Shown here: positions 25,805 through 34,836 of the stretch, piece after piece
How positions within the stretch are numbered: the stretch's first letter is position 1
Layout of the letters: the number at the start of each line of letters is the position of its first letter
Program-made: the position numbers and the translations under genes
The notes under the pieces: generated by a model
What the model was told of the DNA's origin: nothing
The model's database searches: none
Seen by the model: the letters and a program-made list of their open reading frames with translations, nothing else
From: an uncultured Gemmatimonadota bacterium
GTDB lineage: Bacteria > Gemmatimonadota > Gemmatimonadetes > Gemmatimonadales > Gemmatimonadaceae
Assembly (NCBI GenBank): GCA_902826615.1
Contig: CADEFN010000005.1
Coordinates: 372,001 to 436,000 of the forward strand
DNA length: 64,000 nucleotides
Direction of reading: 5' to 3'

Positions 25805-26625
25805 CGATCGCGCGCCAGGTACTGGGCTTTGGCGACGAGCCCTGTGGCGCCCACCTCGCGGGCGACGCGTTCGAAGTCCATTGACGGGCCCTTCCAGCGC
25901 AGCTCATCAACCGACGTGAACACCGGGGCGTCTGTGCGAAGGGTCGCCAGCTGCTTGAAGAGCAGGGCGTCCGTGCGCTGCGCCCCCAGGACGTCGTCGG
26001 GGAACACCTCGATCGCCCCATGCTTCGTGATGAGTCGAGCCGCTGTCTTGGCGCCGATCCCTGCAATGCCAGGATAGCCGTCGGCGCTGTCTCCCACCAG
26101 GGCGAGATAGTCGGCGATGTACTGCGGGGCGACGCCGAACTTTTCCTGCACCCCGGCGGCATTCCGCACCTGTCCACTGCGGCGATCGACCTGGACCACG
26201 CGATCTCCAACGACGCACTGCGCCAGGTCCTTGTCGGGGGTCCATATGGAGACTTGCGCCACGCGGGGGTCGGCCGCCGCTCGCCAGGCCGCGCTGGCGA
26301 GGGCGTCGTCTGCCTCGAACTCCACCATGGGCCACACCGCGACACCCATCGCCGTCAGTGCGCGCTCCAGTGGGTGAAACTGTGCCCAGAGTGCGGGGTC
26401 GATCCCTTCACCCGTCTTGTAGCCGGCATAGAGCTGATTGCGGAACGACTCGATGACATGATCGGTGGCCACGCCAATGTGTGTCGCGCCTCCCTCCAGC
26501 ATCTGCACCACCGTACCCAGCACACCAGCCACCGCCCCCATGGGCGCGTCTCCCTGCGAGCCACGTTTGTTCCCGTAGAAGTGGCGGAAGAGCTCATAGG
26601 TGCCATCAACAAGATGGATCTGCAT
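25801..26625 (-). CDS. 5'-3' exonuclease (PolI N-terminal/flap-nuclease family)
   Basis: 274 aa. The nuclease core is visible: LVDGTYELFR, EFEADDALAS (metal-binding acidic cluster), IWTPDKDLAQCV and ALVGDSADGYPGIAGIGAKTAARLI, the H3TH DNA-binding motif. It is a stand-alone relative of the DNA polymerase I 5'-nuclease domain, removing flaps or RNA primers. Start at ATG 26625 (MQIHLVDG) fits the family exactly. Confidence 0.88.
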   Translation of the reverse strand: MQIHLVDGTYELFRHFYGNKRGSQGDAPMGAVAGVLGTVVQMLEGGATHIGVATDHVIESFRNQLYAGYKTGEGIDPALWAQFHPLERALTAMGVAVWPMVEFEADDALASAAWRAAADPRVAQVSIWTPDKDLAQCVVGDRVVQVDRRSGQVRNAAGVQEKFGVAPQYIADYLALVGDSADGYPGIAGIGAKTAARLITKHGAIEVFPDDVLGAQRTDALLFKQLATLRTDAPVFTSVDELRWKGPSMDFERVAREVGATGLVAKAQYLARDR

Positions 26626-26777
26626 TGGTGCGGGTCGGTGAGAATGGTGTGCCTGGTGGCTGAGGACGATACTGACTGGAGGCGCCGGTCGTCCATGACC
26701 GTGACCTCTGTGGACTCGCAACACTTCCGCGTGCAGGGGGCGGCATGCGGGGTTGGCCACGTCCCTTTCGACATTCC

Positions 26778-27419
26778 GTGAACACACGCACGTTCGACAA
26801 AGCCGAACTCTTCGCCAAGGGTTACTCCGTGGTGATCGGCGTTGTGTTCGGGCCGATCATCGCCGTCGCGGCCTCCCTCACGGGGGTCCGCGGAACGATG
26901 CTGGCGGTCGCAGGGGTGCTGGGTGCCGTTGTGGTCGGGTTCGTGGTCCACAGAGGGTCTCTCGGGTTCGCCCGAGGGGCGGGAGCCGGGTTTCTTGCCT
27001 TTCTTCAACCGTCCGGCAAATCATCGCCCTACACCACCGAGTACTCGCAGGGGCTGGCCCTCGAGGCACGAGACGACATCGTGGGGGCGATCGAGTGGTT
27101 TGATCGCGAACTCACCCGGCGGCCCGCTGATGCGCGGCTCCTGGCTGGGGCGGCCGACCTGCATGCGCGGCATGGCGGGCATCTCCGCGCCGAGGGGATG
27201 TATCTGGAGGCACGACGCGTGACAACACACTCGCAACAAGAGCTGTATTGCACGCAGCGTGTGATTGATCTGCGGCTTGGCCCGCTCAATGACTCGGCAC
27301 GGGCCCTTCCCGAATTGCGCCGGCTGGTCGACCGCTTTCCCGACACCCGTGAAGCCAGGGGAGCGCTGATCGCACTGGCGCAGCTGAAAGCAGAGGGAGT
27401 GGTTCCACCTCGCAGCTGA
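26778..27419 (+). CDS. Membrane protein with TPR-like C-terminal domain
   Basis: 213 aa with a GTG start. Two hydrophobic segments (VVIGVVFGPIIAVAASL, MLAVAGVLGAVVVGFVV) precede a soluble tail with tetratricopeptide-like helices: GLALEARDDIVGAIEWFDREL, RLLAGAADLHARHGGHL, YCTQRVIDL and LPELRRLVDRFPDTREARGAL. TPR tails scaffold protein complexes. No partner is obvious. Divergent from the exonuclease gene. Confidence 0.65.
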   Translation: MNTRTFDKAELFAKGYSVVIGVVFGPIIAVAASLTGVRGTMLAVAGVLGAVVVGFVVHRGSLGFARGAGAGFLAFLQPSGKSSPYTTEYSQGLALEARDDIVGAIEWFDRELTRRPADARLLAGAADLHARHGGHLRAEGMYLEARRVTTHSQQELYCTQRVIDLRLGPLNDSARALPELRRLVDRFPDTREARGALIALAQLKAEGVVPPRS

Positions 27420-27527
27420 CGCACGGGTGAGCACGCTCGCGGAGCGCGCCACCCGCCAGCGGATCGCGTGTCAGGATATCCGCGACAGGTGCAGGCGCTG
27501 GCGGAGAGCGTCGCTGTCGCGTATCTC

Positions 27528-27550
27528 AGACAGGTCCCCAACACCTGTCT
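27528..27550 (+). promoter_or_regulatory. Leader hairpin just before the sortilin-like gene
   Basis: AGACAGGT/ACCTGTCT is a perfect 8-bp inverted repeat with a 7-nt loop, ending 3 nt before the ATG at 27554. In an mRNA it would occlude the initiation site, or it could be a protein-binding operator. No Shine-Dalgarno site is visible in the gap. Confidence 0.35.
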
Positions 27551-27553
27551 CCC

Positions 27554-30460
27554 ATGTTTCGGTATTCCCGGATCCTCGCTGCCGCGCTGCTGTCGGGCGT
27601 GTTGCCTGCCGCCACGGCCGTTGCCCAGGGTAGCTCGCCCTTTCGCGAGATGCAGTGGCGCCATATCGGCCCATTTCGCGGCGGCCGCACCAAGGCCGCT
27701 GTAGGCGTACCGCAGCAACCCAACACCTTCTACATCGGGGTGGTCAACGGCGGCGTCTTCAAGACCACCGATTTCGGGCGCACATGGAATCCGATCTTCG
27801 ACGGTGAGTCGTCAGGCAGTGTTGGTGCAATCGCCGTGGCACCCTCGGACCCGAATATCCTCTACGTCGGTTCTGGTGAAGGGCTGCAGCGTCCCGATCT
27901 CTCGACAGGCAACGGCCTCTACAAGTCGACCGACGCCGGACGCACCTGGCAGCATCTCGGTCTGCGCGACGGGCAGCAGATTACGCAGATCGTGGTTGAC
28001 CCACGGAATCCCGACCGACTTTTTGTCGCGGTACTAGGCCACCCCTACGGGCCTAACGCGGAACGCGGTCTCTATCGCTCGGTGGATGGTGGGCGGTCGT
28101 TCCGGAAGATTCTTGGCCCCGATGACAACACGGGTGCGATTGATGTCGTGATGGCGCCGAACGACCCCAACACGTTGTATGCAGCGCTGTGGGAGTCGCG
28201 GCAGGCGCCGTGGGAGAATGGGGTCTGGCAGGGGCCGGGAACGGGGTTGTTCAAGTCCACCGATGGCGGGGACACCTGGTCCCGCATCATGACCGGACTC
28301 CCGACGGTGGCCGAGGGACTTGGCCGCATCGGCATCGCGATCGCGCCGTCGCGTCCCACGCGGCTCTTCGTGACCATCGACGCGGGAGAAAAAAGCGGCA
28401 TCTACCGCTCCGATGATGCCGGGGTGACGTGGGCAAAAACATCAAACGACGAGCGCGTCCACAACCGCGGCTCCGACTTTGCCGAGGTGAAGGTGGATCC
28501 GAAAAACGCGGATGTGGTGTACAGCGGCAGCATCGTCACCTGGAAGTCGACCGATGCCGGTGTGACCTGGAAGATGATTCGCGGTGCACCAGGCGGTGAC
28601 GACTATCATCGCATCTGGATCAACCCTGACAATCCGGAGATCATCCTGATTGCCGCGGACCAGGGGGCGATCATTACGGTGAATGGTGGGGAGAGCTGGA
28701 GCAGCTGGTACAATCAGCCCACCGCGCAGTTGTATCACGTGACCACCGACAACTCCTGGCCATACCGGGTGTGCGGCGGGCAGCAGGAGTCGGGGTCGGC
28801 CTGTGTGCAGAGCCGGGGCAACGATGGGCAGATCACCTTCCGTGAGTGGCGTCCGGTGGGCGTGGAGGAGTATGGCTACGTCGCCCCCGATCCGCTCGAC
28901 CCCAACATCATGTACGGTGGCAAGGTCACGCGTTTCGACTATCGCACCGGACAGACGCAGCAAGTGGCGCCCAAGCCCTTCCGGGACCCCAACTATCGAA
29001 TGCTGCGTACGGCGCCGATCCTGTTCTCACCCGTCAATCTCCGCAAACTCTATTTTGGCGCGAACACCATCTGGGAAACGGTCGATGGCGGCAACAACTG
29101 GCGGGAGATCTCACCAGATCTCACGCGTCGCGATTCGGTGGTGCCTCGCAACGTGGGGAAGTACGCCACCGAGCGGTCAGCAATGGCGCGGCATCCCGGT
29201 GTGGTGTACACCATCGCGCCCAGCTACCGGAAGGAGAACATCATCTGGGCCGGGAGTGATGACGGGCTGATTCATCTGACCATGAATGGCGGAAGGACGT
29301 GGAAGAATGTCACGCCGCCCGAGATCACCCCATGGGCCAAGGTCTCGTTGATGGATGCGGGGCACTTCGACACGCTCACGGCGTACGCAGCCATCAACAC
29401 CCTGCGTCTCGACGACCTGCGTCCGCACATCTTCCGCACGCGCGATGGAGGGCGCTCGTGGACTCGCATCGTGAGCGGCATCGACAGTGGTGCCACGATC
29501 AATGTGGTGCGTGAGGATCCGAAGAAACGCGGGCTGCTTTTCGCGGGTAGTGAAACCCAGGTGTGGGTGTCGTTCAACGATGGCGAGAGCTGGCAGTCGC
29601 TGCGAGTGAACATGCCGGCGACGTCGATTCGCGACCTGGTCATCAAGGATGACGATCTCGTGATCGGAACCCACGGGCGCGGCTTCTGGATCCTCGACGA
29701 CATCACGCCGCTGCGTGAGATGGCGGAGAATCCCACGGCAAAGCCGTCGCACCTCTTTGCACCGCAGCTGGCGACCCGGGTGCGTTACTCCATGTACACC
29801 GACACGCCACTCCCGCCAGACGAACCGCGGGCGCTGAATCCCCCGGACGGCGCCATCCTGCACTATCACCTGTCGCGTCCCGCGACCTCGATGACACTTG
29901 AGGTGCTCGACGCGACGGGAAGGGTTGTGCGCTCTTACAACAAGGGCGTCAATCCCGATCCCGATCCACGCCGCGAGGGGCACTGGCCCGACTGGTGGAT
30001 TCGCCCATCGCCCGTGCTGAGTGCGGAACCAGGACTGCATCGCTTTGTTTGGGATCTGCGGTACCCGCGACCCAAGGCGCAAAACTTCTCCTTCCCGATC
30101 AGCGCCATTCCCGGGCAGACGGTGCCGGAACCGCTGGGGCCCTTTGTGGCGCCGGGCCGGTATACGGTGAGGCTCACGGTGGACGGTACGGTGATGACGC
30201 AGAGCCTTGTGGTTCGCATGGACCCGCGGGTGAAGACGCCGGCACTGGAGATCAAGGCGCAAAGCACACTCGCCTGGCGGTTGTGGGACGGGGTGAATCG
30301 CGCGGCCGATGCCATGGCGGCAGCGCCGGGGAATCGTGCGCTCGGCACGGTGCGTCAGCGGCTCACGCAGTTGCTGGGAACGGTGGACGAGGTCGACCGG
30401 CTGCCCACCGCGAGTGTGCGGGCGGAGGCGGAGCGGCTTCTCCGGGAGATCCCGCGGTAG
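27554..30460 (+). CDS. Exported VPS10/sortilin-type beta-propeller protein
   Basis: 968 aa. Signal peptide (ILAAALLSGVLPAATAVA) then a ten-bladed-type propeller with repeated Asp-box-like motifs (KTTDFGRTWNP, KSTDAGRTWQ, RSVDGGRSFRK, KSTDGGDTWS, RSDDAGVTWA, ETVDGGNNWRE, MNGGRTWKN, TRDGGRSWTR). This matches the VPS10/sortilin-like glycosyl-hydrolase-type propellers common in Bacteroidetes and Gemmatimonadota. The last ~180 residues (DATGRVVRSYNKG...FVWDLRYP) form an immunoglobulin-like C-terminal region. The protein is probably periplasmic or outer-membrane; an enzymatic role is unproven. Confidence 0.85.
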   Translation: MFRYSRILAAALLSGVLPAATAVAQGSSPFREMQWRHIGPFRGGRTKAAVGVPQQPNTFYIGVVNGGVFKTTDFGRTWNPIFDGESSGSVGAIAVAPSDPNILYVGSGEGLQRPDLSTGNGLYKSTDAGRTWQHLGLRDGQQITQIVVDPRNPDRLFVAVLGHPYGPNAERGLYRSVDGGRSFRKILGPDDNTGAIDVVMAPNDPNTLYAALWESRQAPWENGVWQGPGTGLFKSTDGGDTWSRIMTGLPTVAEGLGRIGIAIAPSRPTRLFVTIDAGEKSGIYRSDDAGVTWAKTSNDERVHNRGSDFAEVKVDPKNADVVYSGSIVTWKSTDAGVTWKMIRGAPGGDDYHRIWINPDNPEIILIAADQGAIITVNGGESWSSWYNQPTAQLYHVTTDNSWPYRVCGGQQESGSACVQSRGNDGQITFREWRPVGVEEYGYVAPDPLDPNIMYGGKVTRFDYRTGQTQQVAPKPFRDPNYRMLRTAPILFSPVNLRKLYFGANTIWETVDGGNNWREISPDLTRRDSVVPRNVGKYATERSAMARHPGVVYTIAPSYRKENIIWAGSDDGLIHLTMNGGRTWKNVTPPEITPWAKVSLMDAGHFDTLTAYAAINTLRLDDLRPHIFRTRDGGRSWTRIVSGIDSGATINVVREDPKKRGLLFAGSETQVWVSFNDGESWQSLRVNMPATSIRDLVIKDDDLVIGTHGRGFWILDDITPLREMAENPTAKPSHLFAPQLATRVRYSMYTDTPLPPDEPRALNPPDGAILHYHLSRPATSMTLEVLDATGRVVRSYNKGVNPDPDPRREGHWPDWWIRPSPVLSAEPGLHRFVWDLRYPRPKAQNFSFPISAIPGQTVPEPLGPFVAPGRYTVRLTVDGTVMTQSLVVRMDPRVKTPALEIKAQSTLAWRLWDGVNRAADAMAAAPGNRALGTVRQRLTQLLGTVDEVDRLPTASVRAEAERLLREIPR

Positions 30461-30535
30461 AAGGTGGCGTTGGCCCGCGCCTGCGCCCCGTCCTCGATTC
30501 AGGGCGTGGCGCGGCGGAGCCGATACTGGAAGGGG

Positions 30536-31072
30536 ATGAGCCGCATCACCGTCATTCCACCCAAGCCAAGCGCCGCTGAATCGCTGCGAGCGCGGGGCGC
30601 CGAGATGATCGGCGCCACGTCCCGCGTCTGTGCTGAGGCGCTGGAAACCACGCCCTGGTCACACCGACTCTCGTGGAAGGAAGAGCAGGGCATTGGCGAG
30701 TTCCTCCACTTCTATCGACTGCCAGCGGGCACCGTGCTGTTCCACGAAGGCGACCACGACGCCTTTGTTGGGATCGTTGTCGAAGGCGCACTCGAGATAC
30801 GCAAATCCGATCGTGCCGAACACGAACATGTGGTCGCACGACTTGGTGCCGGAAAGATGGTCGGCGAAATGTCGCTGATTGATGGTGCGCCTCGTTCCGC
30901 GACCGCCATCGCCGCAACGGACGTGCGCATTCTTGTCCTCACGCGCGACGACTTCGATCGAATGAGCCAGCAGCGTCCCGAACTTGCCCTCAAGTACGCC
31001 CTGATGATCGCCGAGGCGGTGAGTCAGCTCTTGCGGCAAACGACGGGTGCCCTGGTGGATTATCTGCCCTGA
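30536..31072 (+). CDS. Cyclic nucleotide-binding (cNMP) domain protein
   Basis: 178 aa. A single CRP-type effector-binding domain spans ~55-150: LPAGTVLFHEGDHDAFVGIVVEGALEI, GKMVGEMSLIDGAPRSATAIAATDVRILVL. The phosphate-binding cassette FGEMSL-type is present as VGEMSL with RSA. There is no helix-turn-helix, so it is not a transcription factor. It may bind cNMP in an unknown effector. A purine-rich AAGGGG precedes the ATG at 30536. Convergent with arfB. Confidence 0.8.
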   Translation: MSRITVIPPKPSAAESLRARGAEMIGATSRVCAEALETTPWSHRLSWKEEQGIGEFLHFYRLPAGTVLFHEGDHDAFVGIVVEGALEIRKSDRAEHEHVVARLGAGKMVGEMSLIDGAPRSATAIAATDVRILVLTRDDFDRMSQQRPELALKYALMIAEAVSQLLRQTTGALVDYLP

Positions 31073-31199
31073 TTTAGTTCAGATACTGTATGGCGCGTGA
31101 CGACACTGGGCCCCGGATCGGCGGTCGCTGACGCTCCCTTGTCCGGGGAACGTGACACCCTCGCTGCCTCGTCCGCGGAGTCGCCCGACACGGCGAGAG

Positions 31200-31637
31200 T
31201 CAGTCCCAGTCGCGCGAGCGGCGCTGTGCCTTCTTGTTCGACTCCTTCTTCTTGTCGTCCAGACGCGCCTGCTTGGCTCCCCGCGACGGTTTGGTCTTCC
31301 GGCGCACTTTGGGTACGATCAGCGCCTGCCTGACGAGTGCCGCCAGCCGACCTTCGGCCAACTCGCGGTTCTGACGCTGGCTTCGCGTGTCGCTGGCCAC
31401 CACACGCAGCACGCCGGCGGTATCGAGCCGGCTGGCCAGCTTGGCGGCCACGCGTGCCCGCTCCCCGTCCGATAGCACCCGTGAGCTTCCCGGGACCCAG
31501 GCGACCTCCACCCGGGTGGAGGAGGTGTTCACGTGCTGGCCGCCGGCCCCCCCAGCTCGGGAGGCACGCACCTCCAGCTCATCCTCGGGAATGGCCCGGG
31601 TGGCGTCGATCATGAGGTGTGCGGCGAGATCATCCAT
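31200..31637 (-). CDS. arfB: Alternative ribosome-rescue peptidyl-tRNA hydrolase ArfB (YaeJ)
   Basis: 145 aa. The release-factor GGQ motif is present as SRAGGAGGQHVNTSSTRVEV, followed by a Lys/Arg-rich tail (KVRRKTKPSRGAKQARLDDKKKE) that inserts into the mRNA channel of stalled ribosomes. This length and tail set it apart from RF1/RF2. Divergent from pilS with 149 bp between starts. Confidence 0.92.
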   Translation of the reverse strand: MDDLAAHLMIDATRAIPEDELEVRASRAGGAGGQHVNTSSTRVEVAWVPGSSRVLSDGERARVAAKLASRLDTAGVLRVVASDTRSQRQNRELAEGRLAALVRQALIVPKVRRKTKPSRGAKQARLDDKKKESNKKAQRRSRDWD

Positions 31638-31725
31638 TGAGCAGTCGGCGGTTCAAGACCCCGTAAAATGCACTGATCGGAGCCGAAAGGATTACCACCG
31701 AGGGCCGGGGTCGTCCTATGGTGTG

Positions 31726-31768
31726 GCACTTTGCATGAGGGGGGACCCCCCTCTCGATGGCAAAGTGC
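31726..31768. promoter_or_regulatory. 43-nt imperfect hairpin in the arfB-pilS intergenic region
   Basis: Perfect 9-bp outer arms GCACTTTGC (31726-31734) and GCAAAGTGC (31760-31768), with nested GGGGGG and CCCCCC stretches around an ACC-containing turn, form a long stem. Genes on both sides point away, so it is not a normal terminator. It could be an operator, attenuator or REP-like element. It covers a possible upstream pilS ATG at 31757, which favours the ATG at 31787. Confidence 0.5.
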
Positions 31769-31786
31769 AAGACCAGGCCTTGCCCG

Positions 31787-33460
31787 ATGGCATATCGATC
31801 TGACACACGGCTGGACTTCATCGACCCGCACCGCGTGGTGCGCGGGGTCTATATCGGCCGTCTGGTCATCAGTGTCGCCATCTATATGGCGGCGGTCTAC
31901 TCGTGGAACCAGGCCGATCGCGCCGACACACTGCTCGCCAGCCTGCTCATCGTTGTCACGCTGGTGTGGACCGCGCTCTCCGCCGCGTGGAGCGAGATCT
32001 CGAAGCGGCCGATTTCACCGAACTTCCTGACGGCGCAAGTGACGTTCGACTTGTTGCTGGTCACCGCGGTGGTGCACGTCACCGCCGACGGGGCGTCGCA
32101 GTTCGCTGCCGCGTACATCCTCGTCTTCGCCTACGCATCGCTGGTGCTGAGCACAACGCGGTCACTCGCCATGGCGGCGCTGGGCTGTGTGTTGCTCTTC
32201 GTCGAGCGGTTGTTCCTCTCCCCGCTTATCAACAACGCGGCGCTCTTCCTGCAGCTCTCGATCTTTGCTGCAGTGGCGCTGACGTCCGGGTACATCGGCG
32301 CGCGGTTGCGCGAGGCCCGTGCCGGCGCCGAGGCCCTCGTCGCCCAGCTGACCAAAGCGCGACTGCAGGCCAGTGACATTCTCAAGAACATTCGCAGCGG
32401 AATTGTGACGGTGGACCGGCAGGGGCGGCTGCTCTACGCCAATCCGGCGGCGTCCACCCTGCTGGGTCTCGACCTCGAGGAGCGCCTGGGCGCCCCGGTG
32501 CTGGAGGAGATGGACGCGGTGGCACCAGTGCTCGCGCGAGCGCTGGAACGGGCGGCCAGCGATCGCACCCGCACCTCACGATCCGAAGGGACCATCTCGG
32601 TGAATGGCCGCACCTTCCCGATCGGCCTCAATACGACGTTGTCTGCGGACTACACAAACGAGCCCGAAAGTGAGGGGACGGCGACGGCGATCTTCCAGGA
32701 CATTTCCGATCAGAAGAAACTCGACACCCTGCACATGCGCGCCGAGCGTCTGGAAGCGGTGGCCGAGTTGAGTGCATCGTTGGCGCACGAAATCAAGAAT
32801 CCCCTCGCCGCCGTGCGGTCTGCGGTGGAGCAGCTGGCTCGCTCCAAGCGTGCGACGCCTGACGAGCAGACGCTGGGTGCATTGATCGTGCGTGAGTCGG
32901 ACCGGTTGTCGCGGCTGCTGAGCGAATTTCTGGATTTTGCGAGAGTCCGCGTGACCCGCCTCGTCCCGGTGGACCTGGCCAGTGTGGCGCGTGATGCGGC
33001 CGGGCTGGCGGCGGCCCACCCCGACCGGCCGGTGGATGTCGATGTGTCGGCGATGGTGCCCGACGCGCCGGTGATTGTGGAAGGTGACGAGGACCTGCTG
33101 TACCGCGCGGTCTTCAACCTCACCCTCAATGCGGTGCAGGCGTCGCCAGGCACAGGCAAGGTGCAAGTGGCGCTGGCGCCGTTGACCACGTCAGATGCTC
33201 CTGCCGGTTTGTCGTTTGATCGCGGGGGTGTGGCCATCCGGGTGTCCGACGAGGGGCCCGGGATTCCCGAGGAAATTCGCGACCGGTTGTTCGACCCGTT
33301 TTTCACCACCAAACCCGGTGGCAGTGGACTCGGCCTTTCAGTGGTCCACCGCGCGATCGAGGCCCACAAGGGCTTTGTGTTTGTCGATTCCGATACCCGC
33401 GGCACCCGTGTGACGGTGCTGCTTCCCAGTTTCCAGAATGACCCAGGAGAAGCCCTGTGA
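31787..33460 (+). CDS. pilS: PilS-like sensor histidine kinase
   Basis: 557 aa. Six predicted TM segments from ~20 to 171 (for example VYIGRLVISVAIYMAAVY, LLIVVTLVWTALSAAW, LQLSIFAAVALTSGYI) match the PilS sensor region. A PAS domain runs ~195-310 (ILKNIRSGIVTVDRQGRLLYANPAA), then the DHp helix SASLAHEIKNPLAAVRS (His334) and ATPase boxes NLTLNAVQAS, DEGPGIPEEI and GGSGLGLSVVHRAI. PilS responds to PilA levels in the inner membrane and phosphorylates PilR. Start at 31787; the ATG at 31757 is less likely. It overlaps pilR by ATGA-type 4 nt. Confidence 0.88.
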   Translation: MAYRSDTRLDFIDPHRVVRGVYIGRLVISVAIYMAAVYSWNQADRADTLLASLLIVVTLVWTALSAAWSEISKRPISPNFLTAQVTFDLLLVTAVVHVTADGASQFAAAYILVFAYASLVLSTTRSLAMAALGCVLLFVERLFLSPLINNAALFLQLSIFAAVALTSGYIGARLREARAGAEALVAQLTKARLQASDILKNIRSGIVTVDRQGRLLYANPAASTLLGLDLEERLGAPVLEEMDAVAPVLARALERAASDRTRTSRSEGTISVNGRTFPIGLNTTLSADYTNEPESEGTATAIFQDISDQKKLDTLHMRAERLEAVAELSASLAHEIKNPLAAVRSAVEQLARSKRATPDEQTLGALIVRESDRLSRLLSEFLDFARVRVTRLVPVDLASVARDAAGLAAAHPDRPVDVDVSAMVPDAPVIVEGDEDLLYRAVFNLTLNAVQASPGTGKVQVALAPLTTSDAPAGLSFDRGGVAIRVSDEGPGIPEEIRDRLFDPFFTTKPGGSGLGLSVVHRAIEAHKGFVFVDSDTRGTRVTVLLPSFQNDPGEAL

Positions 33461-34836
33461 CTGACCCGAACTCCGGCGGACCCAGCGTCCTCGTAGTGGA
33501 TGACGAAGCCGGCATCCTCGATTCGCTCCGCATCCTGCTCAAGAACGAAGGCTTCACGCCGCATGTCGCGTTAGGCGGACGGCAGGGCCTCGACCAGATT
33601 GCGAATCTGGCGCCCGATGTGGTGCTGAGCGATATCCGCATGCCGTCCGTGGGTGGCCTGGAGATCCTGAGCGCCGCACGTCAGAAGGATCCGGATACAC
33701 CCGTGATCCTCATGACCGCGCAAGCCACACTGCAGTCGGCCATGCAGGCGGTGAACGAAGGGGCGTACTACTACATCCAGAAGCCGTTCCGCAACGACGA
33801 ACTGCTGGCCATCCTGCGCCGCGCCACGGAGCATCGCACCCTGCGTGTGGAGAACAAGGTGCTCAAGCAGGAGATCAAGCGGCGCGAGCGTGGCGGACCC
33901 GGTCGCCCCGTGGGCAAAAGCCGCGCGTGGCTCGACGTACTGCGGCTTGCCGAAACGGTCGCACCCACCGAGTCGACGGTGCTCATTCAGGGCGAGTCAG
34001 GCACAGGAAAGGAAGTCATCTCTCGTTATGTGCACGACCTCTCGGCGCGTTCCGAAGGGCCGTTCCTCTCCATCAACTGTGGTGCACTTCCCGAGAGCCT
34101 CCTCGAAAGCGAGCTCTTTGGTCACGTGAAGGGTTCATTCACCGGTGCACACAAGGACAAGACGGGTCTCTTTGCCGCTGCCGCCAAGGGCACCTTCTTC
34201 CTCGACGAAATTGGCGAGACGACCCCGGCGACGCAGGTGAAACTCCTGCGTGTGTTGCAGCATCGTGAAGTGATTCCGGTGGGCGCAACCGACGCACAGC
34301 CGATCGACACCCGCCTGGTGGCCGCCACCAACCGCGACCTCGAGGACGAAATCCGCCGCGGCAACTTCCGGCGCGATGTGTACTACCGCCTCAACGTCAT
34401 CTCGATCTATCTCCCGCCATTGCGTGAACGGCAGGAGGACGTGGCATTGCTCGCCGACACCTTCCTGCTCAAGCAGGCAGCGGTACGCGGGCAGGATCCC
34501 AAGACACTCTCCGACGCGGCACTCAATGCGTTGTCGTGTTACTCCTGGCCCGGTAACGTCCGCGAGCTGGAAAACGCACTCGAGCGCGCCGTGATTCTCA
34601 CCAACGGCGACGTGGTGGATGTCGACCATCTCCCCGACAAGATTGTCACCCATACGCCGGAACGCGTGGTGGATCCACGGGAGACGCCCAACCCCACGCT
34701 CGACATGATCGAAAAGGCCTACATCATGTGGGTGCTCCAGTCCGAAGGCGGCAACAAGACCCGCGCCGCTGAAACGTTAGGCATCGATCCGTCCACGCTC
34801 CACCGGAAGCTGCAGCGCTTTGGAGGCGAGGCGTGA
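33457..34836 (+). CDS. pilR: PilR-like sigma-54-dependent response regulator
   Basis: 459 aa. Receiver domain with phospho-acceptor Asp59 (VLSDIRMPSVGG), AAA+ domain with Walker A GESGTGKE (179-186), sigma-54-contact loop GSFTGA (226-231), Walker B FFLDEI, arginine-finger RRDVYYRLNV and a C-terminal Fis-type helix-turn-helix (NKTRAAETLGIDPSTLHRKLQRFG). It activates sigma-54 promoters of pilin genes. Coupled to the kinase upstream and to the glycosyltransferase gene downstream. Confidence 0.93.
   Translation: MTDPNSGGPSVLVVDDEAGILDSLRILLKNEGFTPHVALGGRQGLDQIANLAPDVVLSDIRMPSVGGLEILSAARQKDPDTPVILMTAQATLQSAMQAVNEGAYYYIQKPFRNDELLAILRRATEHRTLRVENKVLKQEIKRRERGGPGRPVGKSRAWLDVLRLAETVAPTESTVLIQGESGTGKEVISRYVHDLSARSEGPFLSINCGALPESLLESELFGHVKGSFTGAHKDKTGLFAAAAKGTFFLDEIGETTPATQVKLLRVLQHREVIPVGATDAQPIDTRLVAATNRDLEDEIRRGNFRRDVYYRLNVISIYLPPLRERQEDVALLADTFLLKQAAVRGQDPKTLSDAALNALSCYSWPGNVRELENALERAVILTNGDVVDVDHLPDKIVTHTPERVVDPRETPNPTLDMIEKAYIMWVLQSEGGNKTRAAETLGIDPSTLHRKLQRFGGEA

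Noticed and set aside
31721-31737. TGGCAC followed by TTTGCA as a sigma-54 promoter for pilS
   Set aside because: The GG and GC are only 6 nt apart instead of 10, and the sequence is part of the long hairpin.
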